DNA from: Symbiodinium natans
Taxonomy: Eukaryota; Sar; Dinophyceae; Suessiales; Symbiodiniaceae
Length of the DNA stretch: 64,000 nt
Direction of reading: 5' to 3'
NCBI GenBank assembly: GCA_905221605.1
Contig: CAJNDS010000491.1
Coordinates: 682,001-746,000, forward strand
Shown here: piece after piece, positions 51,679 to 62,198 of the stretch
Layout: each line of letters begins with the position of its first letter
How positions within the stretch are numbered: the stretch's first letter is position 1
Notes under the pieces: model-generated
Told to the model about the DNA's origin: nothing
The model's database searches: none
What the model saw: only the letters and a program-made list of their open reading frames with translations
Program-made: the position numbers and the translations under genes

Positions 51679-51925
51679 ATAGCTACAGACCCTAAACCCT
51701 AAACCCTAAACCCCAAACCCTAAACCCTAGACCCTAGACCCTAAACCCTAAACCCTACATGAACCCTTATGATAGCTACAGCCCCTAAGTCCAGTCCTCA
51801 TAGCCCTAAACCTCCAAACCCTAAACCTAAGCTCTAGACCCTAAACTTTAAACTCTAAACCCTAAACCCTAAACCTCTAAACCAAGAACCCCCTGCGCCC
51901 TGAACGCCTCCTTTCATTGCACCAG

Positions 51926-51957
51926 GATGGCGTGGAGCGCGGCGCCCAACCCATCAG
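51926..51957 (+). CDS. Possible micro-exon
   Basis: Opens after TTGCACCAG. It reads DGVERGAQPI and runs into GGTTTAGGG. Short and weak. Confidence 0.25.
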
Positions 51958-52180
51958 GGTTTAGGGTTTAGGGTTAGGGCTTATTGTTTAGGGTTTAGGG
52001 TTTAGGGTTTAGGGTTTAAGGTTTAGGGTTTAGGGTTTAGGGTTTAGCGAGGACAGATGAGGGCGGCTGGCCGATTCTTCATAAGCCTTAGGTTGGGGAC
52101 CAGGAGGCAGCCAACCCATACTCGGCGCACACATGTTTGTGATTGTTTATTGCTGTTTTTAGGGTTTGGGGTTTAGGGTT

Positions 52181-52215
52181 TAGGGTCTGTAGCTATATCT
52201 AAGGGCAGTCACATG
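52181..52215 (-). repeat. Inverted copy of 51661-51694
   Basis: GGGTCTGTAGCTATATCTAA and GGGCAGTCACATGGT is the reverse complement of the right end and flank of the element at 51534, including 15 bases outside the element. Confidence 0.8.
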
Positions 52216-52359
52216 GTTGTACGTGGTCTCCTTTGTCACTTGTAGTTCATCAAGCATCTCATTCTAAGTATCACCCGAGAAGTTGAAACCCGAAGCCGGC
52301 AAAGCTACCCTCAGAGCCCCCCGGAGCCCTGAAGCCCTCAGATCCTGAAGGCCTACATT

Positions 52360-52472
52360 ACCTGGGTTTTGGAGTACTACACTTTAATACTTTTTTTGGT
52401 TCTGGGTTCCTATAATAGCTACTTAAACCTAAAAAGTATATGCTTTTTTTCAGGGTCTACTCCAAAGCTAAG
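52360..52472. mobile_element. 113-bp hairpin element, TTTGGAGTACTACAC family copy 2 with 6-bp TSD
   Basis: Nearly identical to 38448-38560 and of the same length. TACATT flanks both ends (52354-52359 and 52473-52478), a perfect target-site duplication. The high identity indicates recent movement. Confidence 0.88.
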
Positions 52473-53470
52473 TACATTTCAGGCCCCTTCACGTTTCTGA
52501 AACTCAAACTGGGGTTTGGGGTTTAGGGTTTTGGGTTTAAAGGGTTGAGTTGGAGTAAGTTCTAAAGTTCTATGGGCCTCATAGGATATATAACCCTGTG
52601 CAACTCGTAGCCGGTTTCTTTGTCCAGCAAAGCCCCTGACACCCTGAACCCCCGAAGCCCGAAGTCCTAAACCCTAAATCCCTACAACACTGAAGCCCAT
52701 GCGCCCTAAACCCCACTGCAGGCGCACGTCCGCGGGCTTAGGGTTTAGGGCTTAGGGAAGTTTTAGCACATGGGGTTTAGGGTTTCATTGGGGTTTCGGG
52801 TTCGCTAGGACACAAACCCTAAATCCGAAGCTAAACCCTACACCCCCGGGGAAGTGAGGGGTGGACTAGTCGAACCTCGCAAGAAGGTGGGGCTGGTCCC
52901 TGATCCCCGAAAAGCCACCTAAACCCTCAAGTCTACGCCCTAAACCCTCAACCCTAAACCCTCCATCCCTAAACCCTAAACCCTAAACCCTCAACCCTAA
53001 ACCCTAAACCCTAAGCCCTAAGCCCTAAGCCCTAAGCCCTAAGCCCTCAGCCCTAAGCCCTAAACCCTAAACCCTAAACCCGAACCCACAACGCCTCCAG
53101 GCACCCATCCCTGGTGTCGAAGCCATGGTGCGCAGATCTTTATGGTTCAGGGTTTTGGGGTTAGGGTTTAGGGTTTAGGGTTTAGGGAGATAGAGTTTAG
53201 GCACACGACTTGTGGTTTCAAATTTTAGGGCTTCTAGTTTTTTTGAAGAGCGTTTAGAGTCAGACTCCCAAATAGTCAGGATCCCCAAAAAAGGGACCTT
53301 AGTTTTGAGATTTGACCATCTGCTAAGCCCCGCAAAAAACAACCAGAAGCCGCCAAGAATGCCCTGAATTCCTTTTTGTTCGGGTTTGTGTTCCCTTCTC
53401 AGCCCTTTAGCCCGAAAAGGGACACCCTTTTATTCCTAGGTTGCTGTTGGGTCTAGTTTATTTGCCTTAG
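52473..53470. other. Telomere-derived and unique spacer
   Basis: Contains CCCTAAA/CCCTAAG arrays (52940-53080). An element-like hairpin at about 53370-53450 (TTGTGTTCCCTTCTCAGCCC ... GGGACACCC) shares words with 56790-56875. No exon recognised. Confidence 0.45.
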
Positions 53471-53554
53471 GTGAAGTCACAACGGTTCATGCCCCTCGAG
53501 GCCTTCCTAAAGCCTGCTGAGGCTTCTCAGCCGGTTGCGCAGTCATCAGTGTGA
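53471..53554 (+). CDS. Candidate terminal exon
   Basis: Opens after TTTGCCTTAG. It reads VKSQRFMPLEAFLKPAEASQ followed by PVAQSSV and TGA (53552-53554). Good pyrimidine tract; identity unknown. Confidence 0.48.
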   Translation: MKSQRFMPLEAFLKPAEASQPVAQSSV

Positions 53555-54493
53555 TCATCGTATCCGTAGTAAAGTTTGGGTTGGGGTCAGACCCACTGAA
53601 CCCCTTAAAGACTCGTTAAGCTTCCCACCCCCTGCTTCTCCCCCAGATACAATGTATCAGATCACAGACTGGCTGTGGGATAATGATACTTCTAGCAGCA
53701 AGAGGAATCTGATCACGGGTAACCATAATCATCATAATTAATCACCATCATCATGCTTGCTGTTGTCGTCTTTGTAGCAAACCCTAAAACCCTAGAGCTT
53801 GAACTACCCCTCCCCTAAGAGCTTGAAACCGGACACCCCGAAACAACAAAGCCTACGTTTAAAACCAGCCCGAAACCCTACGCCAAACGGTTGAGGGTCC
53901 ACCCTAAACCCCAGAACCCCAAACCCTAAACGAATCCCAGAAAGCGTAAGTTGGAGGGCTGAGAGAGACTCCCCCGTGCATGCCACACCTCTCTCTCTCT
54001 CTCTTCCCCCCCTGGTGGTGGGGTTGAAGGTTCAGGGGTTAGGGTTTATAGGTTCAGAGACGGAAAGCCCCCCCCCCCCCTCAACCCCTCAACCCCCTCA
54101 ACCCCCTGACCCCCCAACCCAACCCGAACCGCCCCAAGAAAGCCGGAGCAACAAGGGCCCCCCTTGGGCAGGTACATCTGGCATGGCTATTCTGGGGCCC
54201 TGATGCCGGGTGGTCAAAAGGTTGCTGGAGCCCTAGACCGGCCTTTAAAGGCCCGGGTGGCTTTCCACGTACTATAGGGGTTCCCTTAGGGCCCCTTTAT
54301 AGTTACACCATAATAACGCCCCAAAACCCTACTCCAACTATTCAGCCCCCTATATTAGGGTTTCTTAGGCGTGTAAGGTTCAGGGTTGGGGTTTGGGGTT
54401 TAGGGTTACCCTAAACCCTAAACCCTAAACCCTAAACCCTAAACCCTAAACCCTAAACCCTAAAGCCTTGGAAAGGGGGGGGGGGGGGGGTAG

Positions 54494-54560
54494 GACGTCC
54501 TTCCAGAAGCCAAGGTGGAGGAGGAAGACGAGAAGAAGAAAGCCGGATTCACTCTGAGGC
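54494..54560 (+). CDS. Candidate exon, charged
   Basis: After a G-run and TAG it reads DVLPEAKVEEEDEKKKAGFT plus LR. Highly charged. Possible GC donor at GAG|GCCTGC. Confidence 0.4.
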
Positions 54561-55094
54561 CTGCACGGTTCTTCAAGCCTCTTGAAACCCTAAACCCTAA
54601 ACCCGAAACCCGAAACCCGAAACCCTAAACCCTAAACCCTAAACCCGAAACCCGAAACCCTAAGCCCTAAACCCTAAACCCTAAACCCTAAACCCTAATC
54701 CCGAGACCCTGAGCCCGAAACCCGAACCCTTTCCCTGGGCTTGGGAGCGGTGTTTAGAGTTCTAGAATTTAGGATCTCATCGTGGACCTGCAGCTTTGTG
54801 CTGGCTACCGAAAGCCTCCTAAACCCTAATCAGGGTTTAGGGTTTAGTTTTTAGGGTTTAGGGTTTAGGACCCCTAAACCCTAAACCCTGAATCGCTAAA
54901 TTCCTTAACCCTAAGCTCCACATGCTAAATTGTAAAACCCTCAATTCCTGAGCCCTAAATTCTGAAATGTTTCTGAAGCTTGAATTCCTACATTCCTAAA
55001 CCCTAATTTCCTGATATGTACATTCCTAAACACTGAATTTCCGAAAGCCCTAAATGCCCTAAACCCCATGAACCCTGGCTCTCAACCGCCTGGC

Positions 55095-55206
55095 TCTTAG
55101 TAGGGAATGCGGGAATCAGGGCCTATATTTCTATATATATATATATAATATGTATACTGTGAGGGAGTATATAGGGGGGCCCCAATTCCGTCATCCCTAC
55201 TAGGAA
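55095..55206. mobile_element. Hairpin element, CTTAGTAGGGAATG family copy 2
   Basis: GGCTCTTAGTAGGGAATGCG at the left, CGTCATCCCTACTAGGAACC at the right, with an (AT)n centre. Relative of 26219. Confidence 0.68.
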
Positions 55207-55245
55207 CCCTAAACCCTAAACCCTAAACCCTAAACCAATCTTTAG

Positions 55246-55319
55246 ATGCCCAGGGGCTTGCTGGGGCCACCGCCAGACGTCGACTTGATCGAGTCGAAGA
55301 GCATCGTGGGCTTTCAGGC
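55246..55319 (+). CDS. Candidate exon
   Basis: Opens after ATCTTTAG. It reads MPRGLLGPPPDVDLIESKSI followed by VGFQA. It is followed by a G-run at 55326. Identity unknown. Confidence 0.45.
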
Positions 55320-55399
55320 GGTTTGGGGGGGGGGGGGGGGGAGTTGGGGTTCGGGGATTGGGGTTTTAGGGTTTGGGGTTAGGGTTTAGGGTGGGGCGG

Positions 55400-55505
55400 G
55401 GGGGTTGGGGCTTGGGGTTTGGGGTTTGGGGTTTGGGGTTTGTGGTTTGGGGTTTGGGGTTTGGGGTTTGGGGTTTGGGGTTTGGGGTTTGGGGTTTGGG
55501 GTTTA
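55400..55505 (+). repeat. Variant array TTTGGGG x about 13
   Basis: Homogenised TTTGGGG, then a head-to-head switch GGGTTTAGGGACCCTAAACC at 55499-55518. The GFGVWGL-type frames are artefacts. Confidence 0.93.
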
Positions 55506-56170
55506 GGGACCCTAAACCCCAAACCCCAAACCCCGAGCCCGAAACCCCAGCCCGAAACCCAAACCCTAAACCCGAAACCCGAAACCCTAAACCCTAAACC
55601 CCCTAAACCCTAAACCCTAAACCCTACATGTAAGCGAAAAAGCCGTGAAAGCCTCAAACCTTTGGGTGGTCTTCAGGCTTGAAACTTTCCGGTTTTCCTG
55701 TAGGGTTTTAACCCTAAACCCACACCCCAGACCCTCGACCGATCGCGTCAGGTCCTTGGCCCAATGGAGAACCTTGGAAGCATCGGCAAAGGTCTGATGT
55801 TGAGGCGAGGCACCTGGGTTTTGAGGGTTTAGGTTTGAGGGTTCGGGGGGCTCGCGGGTTTAAGGGTTTGAGGGTTGGAGGGTTCCCTAAACCCTAAAAA
55901 CCCTCAAACCCCAAACCTTCAAACTAAACCCAAACCCCGAACCCCAAGACCCTAAAGCCCTGAACCCTAAAACCCCGAACCCTAAAACCCTAATACCCCT
56001 AAATCCCCTAAAACCCTGAACAACTAAAACCCCTAAAACCCCTACGCCCCCCTAAAACCACAAACCACTAAACCCCTAAAACCCCGAAAGCCCCGAAAGC
56101 CCCGAAAGCCCCCAGCTGCGCAGGGTAATAACCCCCCAAAACGCTGTTGTAATGATCAAGGCCCTTATCT

Positions 56171-56290
56171 AACTTTGTGGTACTTTACCGCAACTTTAGA
56201 TCCTTACCTTTTTTTGGGGCTTTATTGGGTTTCTTAAATAAGGCAGCTAAAAGTTTAATTTACAGCTACCCTCCTGAGTGCAGCCAAGCT
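56171..56290. mobile_element. Repeated element, ACTTTAGATCCTT family copy 2
   Basis: Shares GCAACTTTAGATCCTTACC, TTTATTGGGTTTCTTAAATA and CCTCCTGAGTGCAGCCAAG with 50101-50205. It ends about 12 bases before the GCGCAG acceptor of the next exon, so it occupies the 3' end of an intron. Confidence 0.74.
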
Positions 56291-56301
56291 AAGCTGCGCA
56301 G

Positions 56302-56359
56302 GATTCCTATGACTCTCTTCGGTCGGCCCGTGTACGAGTTCGAAGGTGGCGGACAGTGA
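56302..56359 (+). CDS. Candidate terminal exon
   Basis: Opens after CTGCGCAG. It reads IPMTLFGRPVYEFEGGGQ and TGA (56357-56359). Identity unknown. The upstream intron carries the element at 56171. Confidence 0.52.
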
Positions 56360-56954
56360 GCCTTGCAAGGGGGGCTTGGGGTTTAGGGTTTAGGGTTTAG
56401 GGTTTAGGGTTTAGGGTTCAGGGTTCAGGGTTCAGGGTTCAGGGTTCAGGGTTCAGGGCTTTTAAGGTTTTGGGGTTGGTTTTAAGGTTTAGGGTTGAGG
56501 GTTTAGGGCTCAAGGTTTAGGAGTAGAAGAAGGGTTTGAATGGCTCCGGGATGCTGCTGCCGCTGATTTACGAGTTGCCGCTGCTGGGGTTGGGATGTTT
56601 GGGTTTTAGACCATAAGGTTTTAGGGTTTAGGGTTTAGGGTTTAGGGTTTTAGGTTTTAGGGTTCAGTTCCGGGCTTGGTTCCCGGGTTCAGAGCTTGTG
56701 GTCTCTAGGGTGTCCTGCTCCTAGCCACCTAGCCGCTCTCAGAAGCCCTTTGCGCTGCAATCGCACGCAACCCACACTAGGACCCCAAAATTCCCTTTGC
56801 TGAGGGTTTGGGTGCCCCTTATAAGCCTCTTTAAGCCGGAAAGGGCACCCACTTCATTCCGAGGTTACTCTTAAGCGCAAACCTCAAACCTCAAGCCCCG
56901 AACCCCGAACCCCAAACCCCAAACCCTAAACCCTCAACCTTTTTTCTTTCCTAG

Positions 56955-57018
56955 GTACCTCTACTTCCTGCAGAAAGATGCCAAAATTGCCGATGGCCAG
57001 AGCGCCAGCTGGGAGGCA
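56955..57018 (+). CDS. Candidate exon
   Basis: Opens after TTTCCTAG with a strong pyrimidine tract and ends GAGGCA|GTGGCT. It reads YLYFLQKDAKIADGQSASWE plus A. Similar start to the exon at 50234. Confidence 0.55.
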
Positions 57019-57242
57019 GTGGCTTGGGTTGGGGGGGGGGGGGGGGGGGGGCGGTTCAAAGGGTGTAGGGTTTTGGTGTTTAGGGATGTTTAGGGTTTAG
57101 GGTTTAGGTTTTGTTTTTTCAATGGCGCTTTTTGTTGCCCAGAGAGTCCAGTTTCGGGTCTCCAATTTACCATAATCCCAAGGGTTTTGGGGCCCAAAGG
57201 CTAGAAGTACAGGGTATTCGGACCCTCTGCATGGGTTCTGTT

Positions 57243-57427
57243 TGGTTTGACTTTAGGGTTGGGGTTTAGGGTTTGGGGTTTAGGGTTTTTAGGGTTTAGG
57301 GTTTAGGGTTTAGGGTTTAGGGTTTAGGGTTTAGGGTTTAGGGTTTTAGGGTTTAGGGTTTAGGGTTTAGGGTTTAGGGTTTAGGGTTTAGGGTTTAGGG
57401 GGGGGGAGGGGGGGGGGGGGGGGGGGC
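57243..57427 (+). repeat. Telomere-type array, TTTAGGG about 20 copies, then G-run
   Basis: TTTAGGG runs 57255-57399, then GGGGGGAGGGGGGG and GGCGGGGC. Confidence 0.94.
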
Positions 57428-58430
57428 GGGGCGGGATTTATTGAATTACAGCATGTTACAGTTCGGTTCGGGCTATTTAGGGATCAGGGTATCAAAGCCC
57501 CGGCCCTTCAAACCCCACAACCGCACCCTTCAGCCATCAGTGGAAGTGAACCCGAAAACCCTGCAAAAGCTGGGTGCCAGTAGTCTTGGCTTGTAACTGT
57601 CCGCGGCCAACATGTGCGACATGCCAACGGCTCCTGTCTCACATGTTACAGAGGTCCGTAACAATATAAGTATCACAGATGTCTGTATCAGGCTGACTGT
57701 TAAACTCTATAAACACACATGTGCCCTAAACCCTAAACCCTAAACCCTAAACCCTAAGCCATTTTGAAGGGTCGGCTTCCCTACCAAGCACCCTCGACAC
57801 CGCGAAACCCTCAACCCGCAATCCTGCTGGCTCTGAGTAGGAGCTTTGGGAGGTTGGTGTTGGGTTTAGGGTTTAGGGCTAGGGTTTAGGGTTTAGGGCT
57901 TCTGGCTTAGGGTTTAGTTCCGGAGTTAGAGTTTAGGGTTCAGCATCTCGAGCCCAAGCATTCGCTCGGCAAGCCGCTTCTCAAGCGACGGAGACATACC
58001 CATGCGCCTGTCGGGTCCCACAACATCAGGATGATCATGTTTACTTCGTCACCTGCGGAAGCCCTAAACCCTAAACCCTAAACCCTAAACCTAAACCCTA
58101 AACCTAAACCCTAAACCCAATGGAGCACGGGGGGAGGGGGAGGCCACCAAAGGTGTGTGGTCCTAAGGCCGTGCGGTTCCCACACGAAAGTTATGGCAAC
58201 CCTAAACCGTTTATAGGGTTTATGTGTATGTATGTGGGGTTTATATGGGTTTATAGGATGTATATGTATGTAAGAAATGTTCGCATACCCCTTGAGGCTT
58301 ACACCTTACAAGAAATTCAGGGGTATGGTAAAATCCTTACTTATATGCTCGATTTATAGGTTAGGGGGTATGGGTTTGGGGTATCCCTTAACCCTAAACC
58401 CTAAACCCGAAACTCTTCTCCCCAAAGGGC

Positions 58431-58531
58431 TCATGTACCCATCTGGAATACACTTGGGCCCTTTAAAGCTACTATGTAGGAACGTTAGGAACCCCTTTTA
58501 GGTCCCAAGAATGTACTATGTAGGTACACGG
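58431..58531. mobile_element. Hairpin element, ATGTACCCATCTGG family copy 1
   Basis: CATGTACCCATCTGGAATAC with ACTTGGGCCCTTTAAAGC at the left and TTTAGGTCCCAAGAATGTAC plus TATGTAGGTACAC at the right. Related to 60622-60784. Confidence 0.68.
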
Positions 58532-58576
58532 ACGGCCTAAGGCCTAAACCCTAAACCCCTTTTTACCCTTGGGGAG

Positions 58577-58633
58577 GAGTTCGGCGCCGGCGTTGAGCCA
58601 AAGCCGGAGAAGCTCTATGAGTCCATCCACTCA
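58577..58633 (+). CDS. Candidate exon
   Basis: Opens after TGGGGAG and ends CACTCA|GTTGGT. It reads EFGAGVEPKPEKLYESIHS. Identity unknown. Confidence 0.42.
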
Positions 58634-59148
58634 GTTGGTTTAGGGTTTAGGGTTTAGGGTTTAGAGGGTTTAGGGGGTTTAGGGGGTTTAGGATTTTAGG
58701 GTTTCAGGGGTTTGGGGTTTAGCGTTTAGGGGGGTTGAGGGCTCAGGGTTCAGGCTTCAGGGGTTTCAGGGTTTAGGTTTCAGAGGTTTAGGGGTTTAGG
58801 TTTTAGGTTTTGGGCTTTAGGGGCTCATCAGTGTAACTTTGAGGATGTAAAAGTTCAGGGGGGTGCGGGTTTGGGCAGTAGATCCCAAGTATATACATAT
58901 ATATATATATATACTATATAGGTTCATGAGTCCTTAGGGACACTGGCAAGCTGCGGCGCCAGCTAACAGGACGCCTAAGACCCGAAACTCAGGTGTTTGG
59001 GTTTAGGGTACTCTTGGCCTTTCTTTGGCTGAGAGTATGGGCATCTCCCAAAATCGGGGGCACCTACCATATACTTAACAATGATGTACCCCTTCTTTTG
59101 GGAAAAAAGGTGCCCCATATCGACAACACTCCAAGGTAGTATACGGGG

Positions 59149-59239
59149 GTTTCCGAAAATAGTACCCTTTTTGGGGGTCCCTTTAGGGGGATCTTAGTCT
59201 ATATGGGGTATAAACGGGGTACCCCTATTTTGGGAAATA
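59149..59239. mobile_element. Hairpin element, TTTCCGAAAATAG family copy 2
   Basis: GTTTCCGAAAATAGTACCC at the left, GGGGTACCCCTATTTTGGGA AA at the right. Relative of 31801, same length. A further partial relative lies at 59043-59115. Confidence 0.72.
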
Positions 59240-59537
59240 CACAAATAGCAGGTATACAAGAACCCCAAAGTTTAGAGGGGGCCCCCGATACCCTAAACCC
59301 TAAACCCTAACCCCTAAACCGTAAACCCTAAACCCTAAACCTCACCTGGAGCCTGAAGCGATGACCGTTTTCCAGGGGGGCCTAGAAAAAAGCCACTACA
59401 CCCATAATTCTGGGCATTTTTGGTTGCCGCGTAGATTTCAGAGGATCGAGCCCTATGGAACATGATCGGGCGTCTATGAGATCGCTTGGGAAGCTTTTGC
59501 AGGGTGTGTAGCTGCGATATATGCTCGATTCAACCAG

Positions 59538-59860
59538 GTATGACAACCTCAGAGAAGGCCATCGTTTCCTCGGGCATGCTGTTTCTCAAGACCTACAGCA
59601 AGCTAGCTGAGCTTGCAGCAAGCAGGCCGCTCTTTACGTATGGGCCAAAAACTCACTTCCTCCGCCATGTGATTTTGGAGTTACAAGCTGCCAGACTTAA
59701 AAGAGTGGCAGGCCTGAATTTACTTTCCGTTTCATGCTCGGCAGCAAAAGACTTCGTCGGACGCACAGCGTTGCTGTCGCGCAGGGTGTCAGCCATGACA
59801 TGCGAGACAAGAGTTCTGCAGAGATGGCTCGCAGGGGCACAGGTTCAGCGGACAAGCTGA
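59538..59860 (+). CDS. C-terminal exon of a dinoflagellate-type uncharacterised protein
   Basis: Opens after CAACCAG and stays open for 107 codons to TGA (59858-59860). Motifs are FLKTYSKLAELAASRPLFTY, KTHFLRHVILELQ and SCSAAKDFVGRTALLSRRVS. The combination P.K.H...H...L.......N...SCS..EDFVGR...LSR.VS is one I recall from abundant uncharacterised Symbiodiniaceae proteins. The conserved E before DFVGR is K here, and the final part loses similarity, so this may be a decayed copy. Confidence 0.55.
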
Positions 59861-60251
59861 GACTCGGAGCCCCCCCCCAGCGCAGCAGCGTGAACGAAGT
59901 CGAGCAAGAGCAGCCCCGCCCAATGCCTGGCCCTTCCACCTCAGGCCCTGTCTGCCCCCCAAATAAAGCCCTTTGCATTCCCCGTATACCCCTCAACAAC
60001 AGGTAAAACTTCCCAAACCCCGAATGTAAGTAGCCAAATTCCTGTAATTCAGGTTTGTGTGAGGTCTTGGGGTGTTTTCTGGTTTTTGGTCTCCGCTTAG
60101 AAAAGCATACCGGCCTGGTTTTCGGTAAGGGTTTTGGGGTCCAGGTAAACCCGGTAAACCCTAACCCCTCAACCCTAAACCCTAAACCCTAAACCCTAAA
60201 TCCTAAACCCTAAACCCTAAACCCTAAACCCTAAACCCTCAGAAAACAAAG

Positions 60252-60345
60252 AAGCCCATGTGAGGATGGAAGGCTACTGGGCCATCAGCACGGACATTGG
60301 GGAGGAGATGAATTCAGATCGCTGCTTCGGATACTGTGAGGCCGG
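60252..60345 (+). CDS. Candidate exon
   Basis: Opens after AAACAAAG just past a CCCTAAA block. It reads AHVRMEGYWAISTDIGEEMN followed by SDRCFGYCEAG. Composition is protein-like; identity unknown. Confidence 0.5.
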
Positions 60346-60621
60346 AAGTGGGGGGAGTTGGGGGGGTTAGAGTTTAGGGTTTAGGGTTTAGGGCAAGTTT
60401 AGGGTTTAGGGTTTAGGGTTTAGGGTTTAGGGTTTAGGGTTTAGGGGGTTGTAACATTCTTTGCTTTTTGGAGGGCTTTTCAGGGTTTATCGAATTTAGG
60501 GTTTGAGGGGCGGTGCAATCGGGTTTCTGGACTTTTAGAACTTCGGGTCGAGGGTGCAAGCGGGGAGGCGGGGAACCCAGATGCCGAAGGATCCGATGAT
60601 GGAGGGTTAACCCTAAGGATC

Positions 60622-60784
60622 CATGTACCTATCTAGTATATACTTGGGCCTTAAAGCGGCTCCTATATATGTATATATACATATATATATACACACATAC
60701 ATACATATATATATATACACACATACATACATATATCTATATATAGTAGCTTCAGGGCCCAAGTATATACTATAGAGGTGCATG
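60622..60784. mobile_element. Hairpin element, ATGTACCTATCTAG family copy 2 with AT/AC palindromic core
   Basis: CATGTACCTATCTAGTATAT with ACTTGGGCCTTAAAGC at the left; GCTTCAGGGCCCAAGTATAT with ACTATAGAGGTGCATG at the right. The centre is (AT/AC)n. Another decayed relative lies at 58886-58935. Confidence 0.82.
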
Positions 60785-61599
60785 ATTTTTAGGGAAGCTT
60801 TGTCAGAACACGAGTCGCCCAAACGAACGTGCACTCCTGCATTCCTTGCGTGGGTTTGGGTTTAGGGTTTAGGGTTTAGGGTTTAGGGTTTAGGGTTTAG
60901 GGTTTAGGGTTTAGGGTTTACGGGTTGCTTAGAACCTCTTTTGACTTCGTAAGTCTACTTCGGATCCCCTAGGAACCCTCTTGAATCCGCATAACCCACC
61001 TTACTAAGCCTACTTCCCTAAGTCAAGGGAGTTTCCAAGTAGAGGTTGAGTTTGGGCCGGGGTGACCCGATGACCCACTGAAAGGCCATATCCCATTTCG
61101 TCCTGCACCAGGTGCGCAGGAACTCACTCGTTTAGTCGCCATTTGTAAGAATAAACCAAACCTTCCAAACCCTCCAAAACCCGCCAAACCCTCCAAACCC
61201 CATGAGTCGTAAGACGCGAACGACGCAAGCAGGATCTGGCTGTAACGCCGGAGCAGATTCAGAGGCTGTCCGCTTGGGGGCTTCAGACAGGCTTCGGGTT
61301 GGGTTGACTGTTCAGAGAGGTTTAGGGTTTAGGGTTTAGGGTTTAGGGTTTAGGGGTTCACTGTTCACAGGGGTGACCCAGACTCGAAGCCCTAAGAGAT
61401 TGGTGGGCTTAGTTTATTACTTCAATCATGTTCTTAAGCCTTTTGAACTCAATGAATATTCTGATGATGCGATCTTCGTGTCCGCCCCTTTCTTTTCTCA
61501 CAAAGGGTTGGGGCAGCGGATTTAGGGTTTAGGGTTTAGGGCTGCTGGGTTTAGGGTTTAGGGTTTAGGGTTTAGTGTTTTATCTCAGAGTCCTTCTAG

Positions 61600-61815
61600 C
61601 ATCATGGGGGTATTGTATGGTTGCACAAGAACCCTGAAAAGGCATCAGCCATTGCCATTGGCAAGGTCGATATTTCCCCCTCGCGACGCAAAACGCTGAG
61701 AGGTCTTGCCGTTCGTTACCACAAGCTGTTTGACCACCGAGCCAGCTCCTTCCAGTGGACGGCTGAAGAGTCTGATCACCTCGTCAGCGCTTTTGCGAAC
61801 GGAGCAGATCCGGAG
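61600..61815 (+). CDS. Candidate exon, 72 codons
   Basis: Opens after TCCTTCTAG and ends CCGGAG|GTTGGT, exactly 216 nt. It reads HHGGIVWLHKNPEKASAIAI, then GKVDISPSRRKTLRGLAVRY, HKLFDHRASSFQWTAEESDH and LVSAFANGADPE. The longest exon candidate of the right half. No family recognised. Confidence 0.6.
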
Positions 61816-61851
61816 GTTGGTCCTCCGCAGCAGTGGGCCGTTTAGGGTTTA

Positions 61852-61920
61852 GCCCAGCAGCAGTCTGAGTTGGCCAGCCTCAAGCTGCAGCGACAGTCAC
61901 TGGAACAGAGGCTGAGCAGA
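61852..61920 (+). CDS. Candidate exon, coiled coil
   Basis: Opens after GGGTTTAG (a telomere unit serving as acceptor). It reads QQQSELASLKLQRQSLEQRL plus SR, a clear heptad-like helix. A C-run follows. It may follow 61600 in one gene, since the intron between is only about 36 nt. Confidence 0.45.
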
Positions 61921-62092
61921 ACCCCCCCCCCCCCCCCCCGCCCCGTTTTCTGGGGCTGAGGGTTTTTAGGGTTAGCCTTGGGGTTATGTAGGGTTGTTGG
62001 TTTTGGGGTTTTTGGTTTTAGGGGTTCTTCGCTTGAGGTTGCCGGGTTTTGGGGTTTAGGGCTTCGGGTTGTAGGGTCTTAGGGTTTCGGTT

Positions 62093-62198
62093 TGGATGTG
62101 CCCCCTGTATACTAGCAGTCCTTAATCGAAATTATCATAGCGGGTACTATAATCCCTACTAAGGGCTGTTAGGCTGTTAGTAGAAGGGGGAAGATGGG
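62093..62198. mobile_element. Hairpin element, GGGATGTTCC family copy 3
   Basis: GGATGTGCCCCCTGTATACT with AGCAGTCCTTA at the left; CTAAGGGCTGTTAGGCTGTT with AGTAGAAGGGGGAAGATGG at the right. Confidence 0.7.

Noticed and set aside
57755..57775. Possible relic of the dinoflagellate spliced leader (AAGCCATTTTGAAGG)
   Set aside because: Only about ten bases match the recalled leader core, and the rest differs; it is not positioned before a gene.
60661..60745. tRNA- or snRNA-like hairpin
   Set aside because: The symmetry is an (AT/AC)n palindrome inside a TIR element; no A/B box or conserved loops.
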